Shown: positions 30,764-43,900 of the stretch, piece after piece
Layout: each line of letters opens with the position of its first letter
Numbering within the stretch: the stretch's first letter is position 1
NCBI GenBank assembly: GCA_021432605.1
Contig: MU271152.1
Span: forward strand, 372,001-436,000
DNA: 64,000 nucleotides
Source of the DNA: Coniochaeta sp. PMI_546
Lineage: Eukaryota; Ascomycota; Sordariomycetes; Coniochaetales; Coniochaetaceae
Reading direction: 5' to 3'
Translations under genes and position numbers: made by a program
The notes under the pieces: model-generated
Database searches by the model: none
The model's input: the letters and a program-made list of their open reading frames with translations, nothing else
What the model was told of the DNA's origin: nothing

Positions 30764-31763
30764 TTTCTCTCCTGTTTGGCCCTTCTTTCCATCTTTGGCG
30801 GAGTTTAGGAGTGTCGGCTTCGTTGGCTTACCACAGTTGAAAAATCACACGGCATAGGTATCAGCAAAGATACGGCATGGCATAGGAGGCAGCAGTGGCT
30901 TATACCTTATACTCATCATAAAAATGGCCGCACAGAGCACAGAGGGTACCAGGGCTTCGGTTTTCTGGCTTGTTGTTGCGTGGGTTGTGTTGGCTGTCGG
31001 AACAGACCATTATTTTCTGATCTGATTCAACTACGAGACTTTGGTGCTTTACCAGACTTCGCAGTCTTTCTACAGACGGGAGGACGGTAGTGGCCGCATT
31101 GAACAGACAGCCATGGTTTCTCTATGCTATCTAGATTGAGTTCGGATTGGCCTGATCGTAGTATTCACGATAAGAACTGGACTCTAGACATCAGAATGCG
31201 TCTGCCCTGAAGAGAGTTCCATGAAGAGGGTTCCAGGACGATAAAGCAGCGTTTTCATGTTTGCCGTATCTAGGATTGCCTCCGACCCTGCGAAGGAGGC
31301 TTCCATCTGTCTCAGAAAGGTGTTGAGGCCGCAGAACAGACGAGTCCCCACCTCCCGGAGACATCTTTCGATGGTATTGCTTGTGCCGGAATATTTGACT
31401 TATGTCACACTGCGGTACTCTGTGAGATGAAGCTTGAATGTACGCGAAGGCTTTCAGTCTCACCGCTGTTGAACTCTTCTCAACAGCCAACATACTCTAT
31501 TGTGACTGCTCTGCTCCGGCACTGGTAAGACTAACATATCCTGTGCAAACAAATATCGCCATCACGGGCAAAAGAAATCTCCACTAACAGGTTCGAGATG
31601 TCGACCTCTCGATGTCTCCCTCGGAGGGAGCGCAACAGTCGAACGCCCTACCGCCTGGGATGAAGGTAATGCTAAGACGGAGGACAATACTGTGATGGAA
31701 CCATGCTCGAATGACTTGCCCACGAAGCACAGAATACTAAAAGTGGGCAGAGCAGAGCAAAAA
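30764..31763. other. Intergenic, PRPP synthetase to 5S rRNA
   Basis: 3' region of the PRPP synthetase gene, then 1 kb without a supported gene. No repeat stands out. Confidence 0.5.
31758..31763 (-). terminator. Pol III T-run after 5S rRNA
   Basis: A run of T on the minus strand directly follows the 5S 3' end, as expected for RNA polymerase III termination. Confidence 0.75.
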
Positions 31764-31882
31764 ATGTACAACATCAGGGATTCCCCGGTGGTCACCCACC
31801 CGAGTACTAGTCTGACGATTACCGGCTTATCGATGGGAGAGCGGACGGGATCCCGAGTTTTCCAGTATCTATGGTCGTACAT
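31764..31882 (-). rRNA. 5S ribosomal RNA
   Basis: 119 bases on the minus strand. The ends ATGTACGAC and GTTGTACAT pair over nine bases (helix I, one G-U). Inside are the conserved fungal 5S blocks: GACCATAG, GGAAAACTCGGGATCCCGTC, CGCTCTCCCATCGATAAGC, and GGGTGGGTGACCACC followed by GGGAATCCC. These cover the A box, intermediate element and C box of the internal pol III promoter. Helix II differs from the Neurospora form but still pairs (TACTGG with CCGGTA), so the gene looks functional. Solitary dispersed 5S genes are normal in filamentous ascomycetes. Confidence 0.93.
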
Positions 31883-31958
31883 GATGTCTCATGGACATGT
31901 ACCGTCTTAAGAAAGGCGGGCTAAGATCACTTTCTCGTTCCTAACCCTCTCTGGCCGG

Positions 31959-33477
31959 CTAAGCCGCTACATTGTCCCCGCCGCCCACTCTTCTTTCCGC
32001 CGCCAACCGCTCCCTCTCCGCCCTCTCCCGCTCATGGTTCTTGAATAACGCCAGCATGCCTAAATCATACGCAGCCTTCAACGTCCCCGCACACACAAAG
32101 GCGACCCAGAACAGCTTCTTGTCAGCCAGCAGTCCTGTCAGCGTGGGGCTGAGACTCTGCGCCGTGCTCTTCACCACATTAACCAAGCCCATGATGGCAG
32201 TCCTCTCCCCGGGCAGCACAATGGCGGCCAGGAACGCCGACCTCGGCGGCCCGTCCATGGACTGCGTGCACGACCTGAGTATCAGGAACAACAGCGACCA
32301 GTGCACATCGTTGGGTACAGGGATAAGCGCGAGGAATACGGCGGACGGTAGATGCGTGAAGACCATGGTATTGACGTTGCCGAAGCGCTTGGCCAGGCTG
32401 GACGCGATGAGCATGCTGCCCGCCGCGATGATGGAGGTGGTGAAGAAAACGGATCCCAAGGCGCCTTCTGAGAGGTCGTACCGCGAGCGGAAGAAGTAGG
32501 TCACCCAGCTGAGCGGCGCTAGACCAGAGGCGAAAGAGTCGAGGGCGAAAAGTAGGCACAAGGAGAACATTATGCCTCTGCTTTCGTGGCTGATCTGCGG
32601 CAGGAGGGAGGTGAGACCGCGACGTTTTGTGGGAGCTGGTTCGTCTGCTGAAGGTGTCGACTCGCCAAGGAGGGGTGTCACTTCCGATGATGGCTCGACG
32701 GGGGATGATATTGGCTCGGGTTCGTCAATCTCAACTTCCTTGCTCAGGAAGAGTATGACCGCGAGCTTCAGCAAGCCCATTGCGGCGTAGCCCATGAAGA
32801 CGAAGCGGTACGCGTCGACAATGTCCCATTTCAGGTCCGTGGTGAAGTGATGGATCGTCCAGCCACATGTCATCATGCCAAAGGCCACGCCGGCTGTTGC
32901 TATGAGATTGTACCACGCGTAGATGTCGCTCCTGTGGGAGGAGGCCGTCAAGTGCGCCACCACGCTCTCTTCGATGGCACGGAAGGGCCCAATTTCATTT
33001 CCACTGCGACGTATGTCAGCACTGAAACAATTGTCTTCCTGGAGTATTTCGCATCGCAACTCACCTAGGACTAATGACACCGAAGATAGCCGCAGCCAGC
33101 AACACATAGTAGTTCTCAAAGAGCGCAAACACCACTCCGCTCCCAGCCATCAAAACCGCACCCAGTGCCAGTACGACTTTGCGCCCGATTCCATCGGCAA
33201 AGAGCGTGAGGAAGAAGCTGATGCAGACATCGCCGCCGAGGGTGAGCGTCATGAACAGGCCAATCCTGGTTTTGGAGATGCCAAGCGCTTCCAGGTAGGA
33301 GACCAGGATGAGCGTCGACGAGCCGTAGGCGAAGAGGCGCACGAAGCGCTGAAGGCATAGGAGTTTCACATCCCGTTTGCAGTGGTAAAGCGACACTAGG
33401 CCGAGCTCGGAGAGTACTCCTTCAAGGCGGTTGCGCCAGGGGTGTGGATGCTTGGTCGACACTGGCGTCGGGTCCAT
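31959..33477 (-). CDS. MFS transporter of unknown substrate
   Basis: Two exons on the minus strand, 33477-33065 and 33003-31959 (61-base intron), give 485 residues. The junction recreates ISPSGNEIGPFRAIEES, the characteristic loop of this MFS group. Twelve hydrophobic segments are recognisable, with the loop motif ADGIGRKVVLALGAVLM between helices 2 and 3. A central cytoplasmic loop of about 60 residues is acidic and Pro/Ser-rich (EIDEPEPISSPVEP), and the C-terminus is a charged helix (NHERERAERERLAAERR). The second half has RSCTQSMDGPPRSAFLAA, also typical. Related fungal proteins are annotated as MFS multidrug or sugar transporters without tested substrates. The 5S gene lies just past its stop codon on the same strand, 76 bases away. 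Confidence 0.88.
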
Positions 33478-36400
33478 CTTGAGCTATGTTGTCTGGGCAG
33501 CTCTCTACAATTGCTTGTTTGATGAACAATCGGGCATCTGAGTTTGTATTTCAGAAGGTTTTGTTCTTAGGGGGCTATTAATTCACACTCGGGCTTCCGA
33601 GCTGTGGTCGGTTTTCGTCGTAGACCCGATTGAAGATCCACGCAAGAGTGTGGACCGGGCAATCAAAAAGTTGGTTGTAGCCTAGTTCTGTTTCACGGGG
33701 ACGCGCAATTTAGCTTATTCAGCGCGACGTCATTGCTGTGGAACACTTTTGTCGACGCCACTGTCTCCAGTGTAAGATACGGATTTATGGAGATACCTTG
33801 GTTGAAGAGTGTCTGTTAAGTTACAAAGTTCCGTGTTTCCCAAGACTAAGGTAGATCTGGGTTAATCAGCATCAGCGATGGGTCCGGAACGGAGGAGGTA
33901 GCCGGACTCGGAGCCGGTAAAGGTGGGGAAGCGTCCCGGCGCCTAGCGGGCCGTCTTTGACAAGGTTCAGGCTTCGTGTCATACTGCTGCCGCCAGCGGA
34001 CCAACTACACTGATACATCGTAGATGCGATTACTGTTGCGAAGCAACATACCATAGAATGATCAAGAGTGCGAGTTCGTATATTGGTATAGGCTTAGGAG
34101 ATCGAGTTTCGTTAAGATGACGTTCCATATCTTGTCACCATCGTTTGGCGACAGCGATTGAAGTTATCTTTCAATCAGCCCAGATTATTCCTTGGCCGAT
34201 TGAATGGATGATCGAGGAAAGTTTCAAAGGACAATGCAAGAGCTTACACAGATAGCAGTGAGAGCGCCTGACGCGCTGCGCCCTACGGTTTAATACACAC
34301 TTTCCAATTTTGATATCTTAGGATGGCGTTGCTTGAAAACCCCCAAGTAGGAAAAGAAAGAGAAAAAAAAACTCTATTTGACTGTACCGCTGTCCTTCCC
34401 TGTTTGCCCCTGCATGGGTGCCTCGCAGCGGCTTGCTGGTCGTCGAAGGAAAAGGCGGTGGGCGTCTGTGGTAATCCTCTGTGCGCACCATTAGGGCGAA
34501 TGGGCATTTTCATCCCGCGGAAATCTCGAAATCGTGATGGGATGATACTCGGAATCTCTGGGCTTTCCTTGTTTATTGCATTACATATGCGGTGCCCTAT
34601 CCGGGTGAGAGTGACCCCCATGCTGCCTCACAAGCGATCAGGCAGTGAATGCCGGCCCCAAGGCGGACTCTAATCTCCCAACTACCGCTCCAAGCAACAT
34701 CCGTCGCGGCGTTTTCATCTCCATGTGCCTTGGATGTCTTGGTCAGTTCCGCCATCCTAGAGAGATCACAATAGGTATGGTCAGTCTTCGGTTGGTTGCA
34801 ATGCAAGGCTTGCCTGACATCGAAGCAAGCGCAGCAAGATTTTTCAGTCTTGTGACGTTTCAAGCTGCAGTCCTCGCAATGTAGCTCTTTAGATTGGTCG
34901 ACCCGGACGGCATCCCAATAAGCAGCTGGGGATATACTCCCTCGCTGCCTCAGTCTGGGAGCACAGAGCCGCTTATGCGTACCAGGCCGCAGGATTGGAT
35001 GATTGGCTGTGGCCGTTTCGTTCATAAGTACCGAGTATTAGACGACAAAGCTAATGACGATTCTAGATAGCGTCCCCTTCACGTCGGCACGGTGGTCAGG
35101 TACCAGCGGGACTGCTGCGGCAGGCTACTATCGATTTTGGGACCGACGCTCTGTTGCGGTGTGAAACTGACGGCAATGAGACGTTGCCAAGGCTGCCTAT
35201 TAGCGGTGGCCCTGGCTGGAGAAAAGATCGCGATGCCTCCGTGCCCCCACGTAGAGGTACTTATACGAAAAATTTTGCGCTCTTTCGACTCGGCAGGGTC
35301 GTGATGCCGTTCAGAAGCGGCTGGGCTGAACTGCAACTTGCAAGGGGCCGGGTGGAACCTTGGGTCAGAGGCTAGGTACTCTACTCCTGATATACCAAGA
35401 ATCGAAACCAGGTTGTACATTTGGGCCTGGTTGTGCATCGCACTGATCGGCCAGGGTACAGCTGGGCATATAAGCCCTGCGTCGTTGATAGGTAGCTGAG
35501 GACTGCGTCCGGCCTGGCAATGCTTTAATCACTCCTTAAATTATTCACGTGGACCGTGAACACCCATCTGCAATGAGACGGGAAGGCAAGAGTACAATGA
35601 TGACACTCAGCTTGGAGCTTAGTGATGAGGCTGACGTAGTGTTAGTAACAGGCGTGCGCTTGCGAATCGTGAAGATGTAGTCTCGACCCGGGTACTGGAC
35701 TCGCGGAACTGTAGCATGACCATAAGAGTACTTGTGACCATGACTAGAGATGTTGTTGGGATGACTTACTAAAGGAGTTATTTGGTTTCAACCGGTACTG
35801 GATAGCAATCGCAAGATTTCAGCTCAGGGAATTCTCTCTTCAGTCCTAAAGCTGCATAATCAGCAAGTCTGTAAATATAAACAAGTCATTACAGCCGCTC
35901 AGAGTGATCCGTGAATGTCAGTATAGCGACATGTAGAATGGATCGATTCATCTAGAGTAACTTCTCAGGCACAAATATCGTCGGTAGACTCGAAATTTAG
36001 TGAGAATTCTCCTCCGTAATTTGGCCAGCAACCTCAGGCTTGCTTCCTGTGGTAGAGCCACGGATTTCAATCACGATTGAAGATATGGGTTGCTCCTGGA
36101 TTAACCCCAACACCACGCTGGCAGACAGGACCGTAACTTGACCAGCAACGAAAAACTGAAAGGGGCGAGGTTTGATGGACTCTTGAGTAGCACTGTCCGG
36201 TACTCTTTGAGGAGTCTGCAAATCGGTCTCGGTGGTCGTACAGTTGAGTACTGCCTTGATTCTAACGACACACTTGTTGTGGTTTCGAGAAAACGAGCAA
36301 AGTCAAGCGGTTGACTTGAAGCGGTAAGCCGTGTTCCTTTGGCCCGTACCGCCAGCATGTCGTTTCTTCCAGCTTGTGCATCGCTGTGCTTTCTTGAGGC

Positions 36401-37520
36401 TACCGCGGCTCTTCCTGCTCAAGACGTGTATGGCTTGGCATGCGAGACACGGTCCGAGGTTCACAATAAAGAGCCGAAGTGTAGGGCCCGTCGTTTCGGC
36501 CTCTGCCTTTGCCGAGCTCATGCTTGGTTGTTTGCCGCTGCAATAGAGATGCGGAGTGTCTCGTCGAGGTCGTCGCGGTCGACTGTGCGAGGATGGAGTG
36601 CCATGACTTGCATGTAATAGTCCGTATAATCTCCCATTGGTCACAGTGTAGTTCCTAACATAGACGTTGAACGTAGTGACTGGTCTGGACGTGGTATCAG
36701 TATGCAACTTCCCCTCGTTCAAGAATCAGCCGTCAGTCCGGACGCAAGCCAGGCCAGTTCTAGTCGAAATGGACTATCATGCACCGTCCTTCTCCCCTCA
36801 CTCCACCTGCCTCAGCTCTTCTAGAGGGTCGGTTTTTCCTGCAATCACCATCTAGTGTTGCCTCCGCCAGAGCGCCTTCGCGTTGACAGAATGAGACTAT
36901 CGACGTAGTATGCGATCTTGCTTCGACGCCAGGCGATGGTGTGGGGAATCCTAGCATGCCATATGTCTTGCATGCAGCCATCCGAAGTGCAGGATCGTGA
37001 GGGGTACAGCATGTGTGCTACCATACTTCGTTGATCGTTAGATGCCTGAACATTCGGAGAATGTGAACATGAGAGCACGCAACGAATTAAGTCCCTTCAA
37101 TGAAGTGGCTGTGCAATTGGTGGATGGGTGGAGTTGAAAACAAGCCCGATTACGTCCCCTTTTGAGACACTTGCCAAGGGTTCGTTGGGCATCTAGACAG
37201 TTGTCTGCTGACAATAAAACAAAAATACGTTGCATCGCGACGTCGGTATTGGGTCAGACCGGCTGCAGGTCTGTGGTAACAGGTTTCGGCAACTCTGAAC
37301 GGCGATGAACTAGGCTGGGAAGCGTTGCCGGATATACGACGAAAAACCACGGTCATGAGATGTCTCTTCGCGTCGTAATCATCTGCAGGGTTCATGGCGG
37401 ATGTCATGGAAGTAGGACGACGCCACCAGTGTGCCGTGCAGGACGAAACATATACCGGGCGACTGGGTTGCAATCTTGATCTTGATGTTGACATGGCCGT
37501 GTTCATACACAAGTTAACAT

Positions 37521-37533
37521 ACCTAAGGTACCT
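37521..37533. repeat. AGGTACCT palindrome copy
   Basis: ACCTAAGGTACCT, the same unit as at 11787, 19681 and 43838; AAGGTACCT is its core. Confidence 0.55.
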
Positions 37534-39695
37534 GTAGTCTGTACGCTGCTCAAAACGATTTCGAGTTTGCGGTGTCGCCTGCCTTCTGCCGCAATCTTCG
37601 GGAATTTCTTACTCGGGAATACAAGGTAAGATTGATTGGCCGTACTGTGGTAGTGTATGCTCTAGTCGTTCATGTTTGTCACAAACGACGAGCAAAGGAA
37701 CCCGAGATCCGGCAATCGCTCGTGGGCTTCACATAGCACCTCTCACTCACCGAGTGGAGTTGTGGAATGATTTCGCGGATCTAATATTCGCCCCTGCTCC
37801 TCCCCGCTTGGCCCGTTCGCAGCCATGAGTTTCTGGAGCTTGGCGGACCCAGGAATAGCGTGGGGGTTGCTCCCGCAGATCATTCAATTCAGATCTGACA
37901 ACTGGAAATCTCAAAAGCGAACGGCCTGCGCTATTACTCGAAGATGACGAGACAAGAACTCATGAAAGGCCCGAGCAGCGGCTATAATATTTGTCAGTTA
38001 AACATTTAGCTGGTCCAACGCCTAACCTGCTTGAGTTTGGCCAGTCCACTGCTGTTTGATAACCAGCGACAATGCTGCTCAGGCGGTACTTACACTTGTC
38101 AATGAGTCTGCTACAACCAATTCTTATCGTTGATGGTGGTGGTGCTTTCCTTGGCCTGGGCTGGGTTTTCAGCCACTCCACGTACGTGTACGCATCTTCC
38201 GCGGATCCGCGATGCTGGATCCCCAGGGGCTGACCAGCCACCGGAGCTAACCGGGGTCGAGCAACCTGAGAAAAACTAAGTTTGAGGCCAACCAGCTTCG
38301 GAAGCTCTAAAACAGACCTGCACTGGATAAGGGAAAAAACTCCGTTCGATATGCACACTTTATTGTTTTTGGTCATCATGAACTTGTCACGCGCTTCTTG
38401 GGCCCCATAGAACCTGTATTATCGCTGCAGGCTTCGGCTGATCAGGACAGCTTGACAGCTATTTCGAACACCTGTAAGTATTCGGAAAGATTACGACAGT
38501 CATGAGTACCCATGCGAGGAGAACTTGCCATGGACTCCATAGCAAGCAAGTTGCGGTGTCAAAGTGTCAAGGTCTAATGTCAAGCTCGCCGACAATAGCG
38601 TAGTCAGCATTCAGGTCGTCACGTTACTAGTACTTCTTGAACGACAAATTGGCACTGACGGACTCGGCCGATGGCCTTGATAATGGTACAGTGCGAAGAC
38701 CGTGGTCCAAACCATCACCCCCACACGGGCACGCAAGCTCAGACATTTGATGGTGATCCAGAACCATGTTCCCGGGCCCAACGACGAGAACGAAGCTAGA
38801 CCGACCCCTCACCTGGAGGTGTGAAGATGCGTCGAACTTCATTCGAGTGATTGCCGCCACATGGCATACGAGAGGCCCTCTCTGTATCATGTTCCGAAAG
38901 TTGCTGTTTTCTTGTCACCAGCGTCGAGTGTGCCGGACGTTCGAGTCAAGACCTCTAGAGCTTTTGGTGTCATTTACCAGCTAAGGTAGCCGCTCGGATT
39001 AGCGCTGGCTGCAACCCCTGACGGCACCTTCCTTATTTCCAGGTTCTGTCTGGGGTGGATGACAGTGGAGCGGTTGGATTAGCGTCAACCAGGCTACCTT
39101 AGTGACTTCCAAGTTTCCCCGGATTGCACTTGCTTCAGTTCGCTTGTCAAAAGTCAATCAGCAGCTGGAATCTGCTTCGTTGTGACTCCTCGACAACGAA
39201 ATTGATGATGGCACCATTTGGCAAATTATTGTTGCAGCCATCGTGGACACCATTCGGGTCGGAATGCAGATTGAGGTTACTGAAGCCCTGACTAAGGAGT
39301 GTCAGGTGCTCCTCGCTTGTACCTTTACATGTCCGTAGACATCCACTGCTCACTGCCCCTCTGCAATGCCTGAATGCGTCGACAAGCATGCCGTTTCAGC
39401 TCTTCAATTGGTCTACAGACGAAGTGCGCACAGGCGAGCCGACTTTTGCATCATTGACGTCGTCTTCTACACTACCTCAAGGCCATTTTGCGATGGCCAT
39501 CTGACGAGGTAGCTATGCTAGTGCGAGCCCTGCTTAGAGATTGTGAGATACGTACCTGTTCCTGCTCGTTGCAGTTCGGCCTGTGATCGTGAACGCCCGC
39601 CGAGAAAAACTCACGAGACACGTCACAGAGTCCCTCTTCCGCCCCTACTGATTTCTCCGTGGCCTCTGAGCTTGTAAGGGTTGAAAACCTGAGCG

Positions 39696-39720
39696 TCTCT
39701 CTCTCTCTCTCTCTCTCTCT
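39696..39720 (+). repeat. (TC)n microsatellite
   Basis: 25 bases of uninterrupted alternating T and C. A simple slippage repeat, likely polymorphic between strains. Confidence 0.9.
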
Positions 39721-41937
39721 GATTTGAAGAAAAGAGAGATGCCAGCAAGACCTCTTTCCGTTCTTCTCCGCACCCCAAGGCCTATCGAAACATGTGCCGC
39801 GACAGTCGACGGAACTCTGGTCCTATCATCTGAAGGTGTTGAACGATTGATCGGCAATGCCACGCCAACAGCCTGGAAAGGAATTGCCTGGTGACGCTAA
39901 AGAGGCCGGATGACCATTTTCGCAAGTTCCTGACAGAGCTGCAAGCCAGGATTATGATCATCAGCAGACCGCTGCTTACAACGTGGTACACCAATGCTCA
40001 TTCAAGAACCATCTAATCCGTCATTGCTGTCCTGCACCTTGACTACATGGAGTCCCACCACGCTTTGCCATCGCAGTCTGGCCTGTCTGGTTATGAACCT
40101 CATTGTTCCTGAATTTTGTGTGTTGGCTCTCGGTGCCACCGTGGGTTGAGGCTCTTTCGCTCCCATTACACACCCTAGCGCCCGACAGGGATGGTCTCCG
40201 TCTCAACCCCCCATCATTGACCGTGCTTGTCCGTCATCTCGACCAGCATCGCCTATTGACGACTTGACAACCTTTCATAAGCTCTAGGCTGTAGGGTTAG
40301 TTTGCTTGGAAAGGTTTCCGACTAGGCTAGATTCGTGTAAACTTCCATGCTACTGCACCGTTAGAGCTCATATGCGCAATGCCACTCCGTCCAAAGGGGC
40401 AGAACCACCCGAGCTGAGTTCAGGAGCACGTCAAAAGAAGGCTCGGATCATAGATCAGCACCGGTGCCTTCGAATACACAACGAGAAGATATCAGTTCAC
40501 CTGTGCTCTTTCCTTGCCCTCGTTGCCAGTCTACGCAGTCATCCACATATTTCCAAACGTATTGGTGTGTATCACTGCAGCCCTCTACCCGCCTGACAGC
40601 CGACACGACGACACAGCAGCCATCGCTCCTTCTATAGGGCCCTCATCCGACTTCGTCACCTGTCATGACAAGAAATTTGACCTTGACTTGTGTATTGCTC
40701 GGCACACTATCTGATGGCCTCACGATGATCCTGGACCGAAGACAGGGAGGTAGCCGATATCCGTCTGAAGGCTAGCTTAGACTGACCGCTTCTCCAGTGT
40801 CGAGTGCAACCAAACATACGAGACATGTCAATGCATATATGTACCCCATATCTTCAATGAGCTGCTGTGCTGCAACCTCGTCACAGCCTTACCGACATCA
40901 TGGCCTGAAGTCGGTCGTGTTGTTGTGTGAGTGCACGTCTATCGTCACATGTCGCATTCAGCGTCAACCTTCCTCATTAACAGAGCGGCCCCGTTCAGTC
41001 AAAGGTAGGTCGGTTGGTATACCCCGTGTTTGCCTTCCCAGCGACTGCGTCTATCAGCGCGCCCATTTCCGCCAATTTGTTCTGGGTTACGGTAACTCGA
41101 GGTTCGAAGAAACTCACGGGTATTTCTCCTTCAGGTTAGCCGGGGCGAACGTTTGTGTGTCCGGTTTTCCTCAGCTTCCCGCTAACCCCCACACAGGAGT
41201 CCATAGTCATCATCGATCCCCGGAACAGAACCAGGATACCCTGCTAAAATTGGCTCCCTTTCTCCAGACAGGGCTCCGTTTTGGATGACCACATTCCTCC
41301 TTGCGATGCACTGTGCTGCCAAAGGAACCTTGTACCCAGGACGCCTGCGAAAGAAAGTTCCATTTGCGTGGGCGAAACCTGATCCGGCCCTCGTCAATGG
41401 CAGGTGGACAGTTCAGATTTTCGCAAAGCACAGTTCGTCAGGTACTTTCTCTTTTCATATCTTCTCTGTTCCTCTTCCATGCCCGCTCTCCGATGCCTGG
41501 TGCTCCAGGGGTTTCCGCTAGGTCGGAGTCCAGGAGCTGCCACACCCTGTCCGGGCGAACCGATTACCTTCTCCTCGCCAACGCCACCCGGCCCCAGCTA
41601 AAGTGACGGGCTCAGCACAAGAAGATCGTTTTCATCGACCTCTTGTTGGACGAGGCTGGTACTTCCAAGCCTTGCTACATTAAGAGGTACCTACCCAGTC
41701 GGTAGAGTCTAATGCCTGCCTCTTTTCCTTCCATCGCTTGCCCCTGTCGACCTCCACAAGCCTCCGTATGATACAAATATCCTGCTTCTCCCTCGTCAAG
41801 ACCTTGACCTATTTACTTCACGTCTCGCACACACTCTTCAAATCGTACTTCCTTCCGCATTCTTAGCCACTATCCCTTCTGTGTGTATTCATCATCAAGT
41901 ATACCTTGAGCTCTTCCGAACCCCTTAAAATCATACA

Positions 41938-43065
41938 ATGTCTCCTCACAACGACGCACCCTCCCCAGCGGGGAGCTTCACTGCCGGCTTCAACAGAATG
42001 CCTCTGCCATCGTCTGGTCTAAGACTCGGAAACATCACTCCGGCAGACTCCCACTCCCCGCTTAGCAGTTCCTATGACAGCAGCTCTTTGGATGCTTCGT
42101 CCTTGCATATGACACGGCCACTAGTGCCGGGCGTCTATGTCCCGACCATGTGCTTCTTTGATCCAAGCACGGAAGACGTTGACACGCTCACTATTGCGCG
42201 TCATGCTGTGAAATTGGCTCGCGCGGGAGTCACAGGGCTTGCTACACAGGGATCGAATGGTGAGGCCGTCCACCTCACCCATTCAGAGAGACAGCTCGTT
42301 ACCGCTACGACGAGGAAGGCGCTCAATGATGCCGGATACTCTCATATGCCCATCATTGTCGGCTGTGGTTCTCAAAGCACTCGCGAGACTGTTCAGTACT
42401 GTGAAGAGGCATGGGAAGCTGGCGGAGACTATGCTCTTGTGCTTCCACCTTCATACTACAGCTCGCTTTTTGCTCCCAGCTCAGAGACCATTCTTGAGTA
42501 TTTCAGAACTGTGGCGGACAGATCTCCGGTGCCAATCATCATCTACAACTACCCAGGTGCTGTGGGAGGAATGGATCTTTCCTCTGATATCATTGTCAAG
42601 CTGGCAGAGCACCAAAACATCGTGGGCGTCAAGCTCACATGCGGTAACACGGGCAAGCTCAATCGCGTGGCTGCCGCTACTCGGAAGCTTTCCAAGGAAT
42701 ACAACCCACAGAAGCCGGATTTCCTGGTCCTCGCCGGCTCAGCCGACTTCTCCATCCAGTCCTTGGTTGCTGGTGGCCATGGAATCCTGGCTGGACTGGC
42801 CAACATCGCGCCCAAGGCCTGCGTCAAGACCATTGAGCTATACCGGCAAGGCAATGTCGCCGCAGCTCAGGAGATGCAGGAGATTGTGTCCCAGGGCGAC
42901 TGGACGGCGATCCAGGGTGGCGTCGTCGGCGTCAAGGCTGGCCTACAGTCCTGGATGGGGTACGGTGGCTACGCACGCAGCCCGCTTCCGAAGCCGACCG
43001 CTCAGCAGACTAAGACATGGAGAGAAGGTTATCGTGACCTTGTGATGCTGGAGAAGTCTCTCTGA
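41938..43065 (+). CDS. DapA-family class I aldolase/lyase
   Basis: Single exon, 375 residues. After a Ser/Pro-rich N-terminal extension of about 60 residues, a TIM-barrel of the dihydrodipicolinate synthase/N-acetylneuraminate lyase family begins at PGVYVPTMCFFD. Key residues: GSNGEAVHLTHSER at 105-118, Y203 in IIYNYPGA (DHDPS Tyr133 equivalent) and Schiff-base K232 in VGVKLTCGN. Fungi lack the DapA lysine pathway, so it more likely acts on a 2-keto acid, for example 4-hydroxy-2-oxoglutarate, 2-keto-3-deoxy-galactonate (as LgaA/LGA1 does) or another sugar acid. The distal region HGILAGLANIAPK fits the family. The leader before the ATG is long and pyrimidine-rich. Stand-alone, with no obvious pathway partner adjacent. 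Confidence 0.9.
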   Translation: MSPHNDAPSPAGSFTAGFNRMPLPSSGLRLGNITPADSHSPLSSSYDSSSLDASSLHMTRPLVPGVYVPTMCFFDPSTEDVDTLTIARHAVKLARAGVTGLATQGSNGEAVHLTHSERQLVTATTRKALNDAGYSHMPIIVGCGSQSTRETVQYCEEAWEAGGDYALVLPPSYYSSLFAPSSETILEYFRTVADRSPVPIIIYNYPGAVGGMDLSSDIIVKLAEHQNIVGVKLTCGNTGKLNRVAAATRKLSKEYNPQKPDFLVLAGSADFSIQSLVAGGHGILAGLANIAPKACVKTIELYRQGNVAAAQEMQEIVSQGDWTAIQGGVVGVKAGLQSWMGYGGYARSPLPKPTAQQTKTWREGYRDLVMLEKSL

Positions 43066-43837
43066 CCAGGCAACACTCATATACCAAACCAAGAACCACA
43101 AAACTCAACCTAGACTGGGGCGGTTGGTCAACATTTTTGCGTTGCAACTTGTGCCAGAGACAGTGGAGGAGGTTGCCAGGCTCTGATTTTGATTTTCGAA
43201 AGTACTTGTTAGACGGATACCTTGATTCTTGCTTCTAAAACAACGCCGGTTGTTTTTTTTTTGTTTTTGGGATATACTCCTGTGACCGAGCGGACGGCAA
43301 AGATGGACTTGAAAAGTCACGGCGTTATGGAAGAAAGGATAATCCTAGAGGGTGTGGCCTTAGTGAGCTTGCGGCATGGTCTTCCTCGCAATGGGGAGGC
43401 ACCAATCTGTAGGAAGTTGTGTGTAGGCAGTTTGATGGGCGAGGACATTGCAGGTAACTGGCCTCATCTTCACCTGAAGTTAAATCTCTCAAAAGACATT
43501 TTCTATCAAATGCGGCTACCTTTCAAATGGAAGATCGCTGCGATTCATTTTCAAATATGTCTCCCTTCTATAAGCTATAGTCCGGGGTTGTGGTGAAGAT
43601 GATAGGTACTGGCAGCAGAGTGGACTACGTTTTCCTACATTTTTCAGAAAGGTGTACCTATCAATTCGACTACATTGTCATTTATCGTCTTGCGCTTCAC
43701 GAAGGTTGGATTCGGAGCAGAGATATGCCTGCTGATGATCCGTGACAAAACAATGATAAGTAGGGGAAGTTACGACAGTCAGCTCAGATGAACTCCTATG
43801 AAAGGGCCCGGCCACAGTCACAACGATCACATCCCGC

Positions 43838-43851
43838 GGTACCTTAGGTAC
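43838..43851. repeat. Paired GGTACC/AGGTAC palindromic motif
   Basis: GGTACCTTAGGTAC, two half-overlapping palindromic units. A longer copy lies 50 bases further on. Confidence 0.6.
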
Positions 43852-43900
43852 GTTAAGAATCTCGCACTTGGCACAGAAACAAGGATGACTCCATTTATGT

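Larger units (their letters stand above)
33478..41937. other. 8.5 kb region without a recognisable gene
   Basis: Across 8.46 kb no reading frame reaches 150 codons from an ATG and none shows a domain or a consistent splice chain. Base composition is mixed and not an extreme AT isochore. Visible small features are the TC microsatellite at 39696-39720 and AGGTACCT copies at 37526-37533 and 41685-41692. The final 200 bases are the leader of the DapA-family gene. It may contain non-coding RNA genes, very small ORFs or an old transposon remnant too decayed to read by eye. Confidence 0.5.

Noticed and set aside
40797-41521. Overlapping open frames before the DapA-family gene
   Set aside because: Starts are GTG or weak ATG, no domain is recognisable, and the frames overlap each other on both strands.
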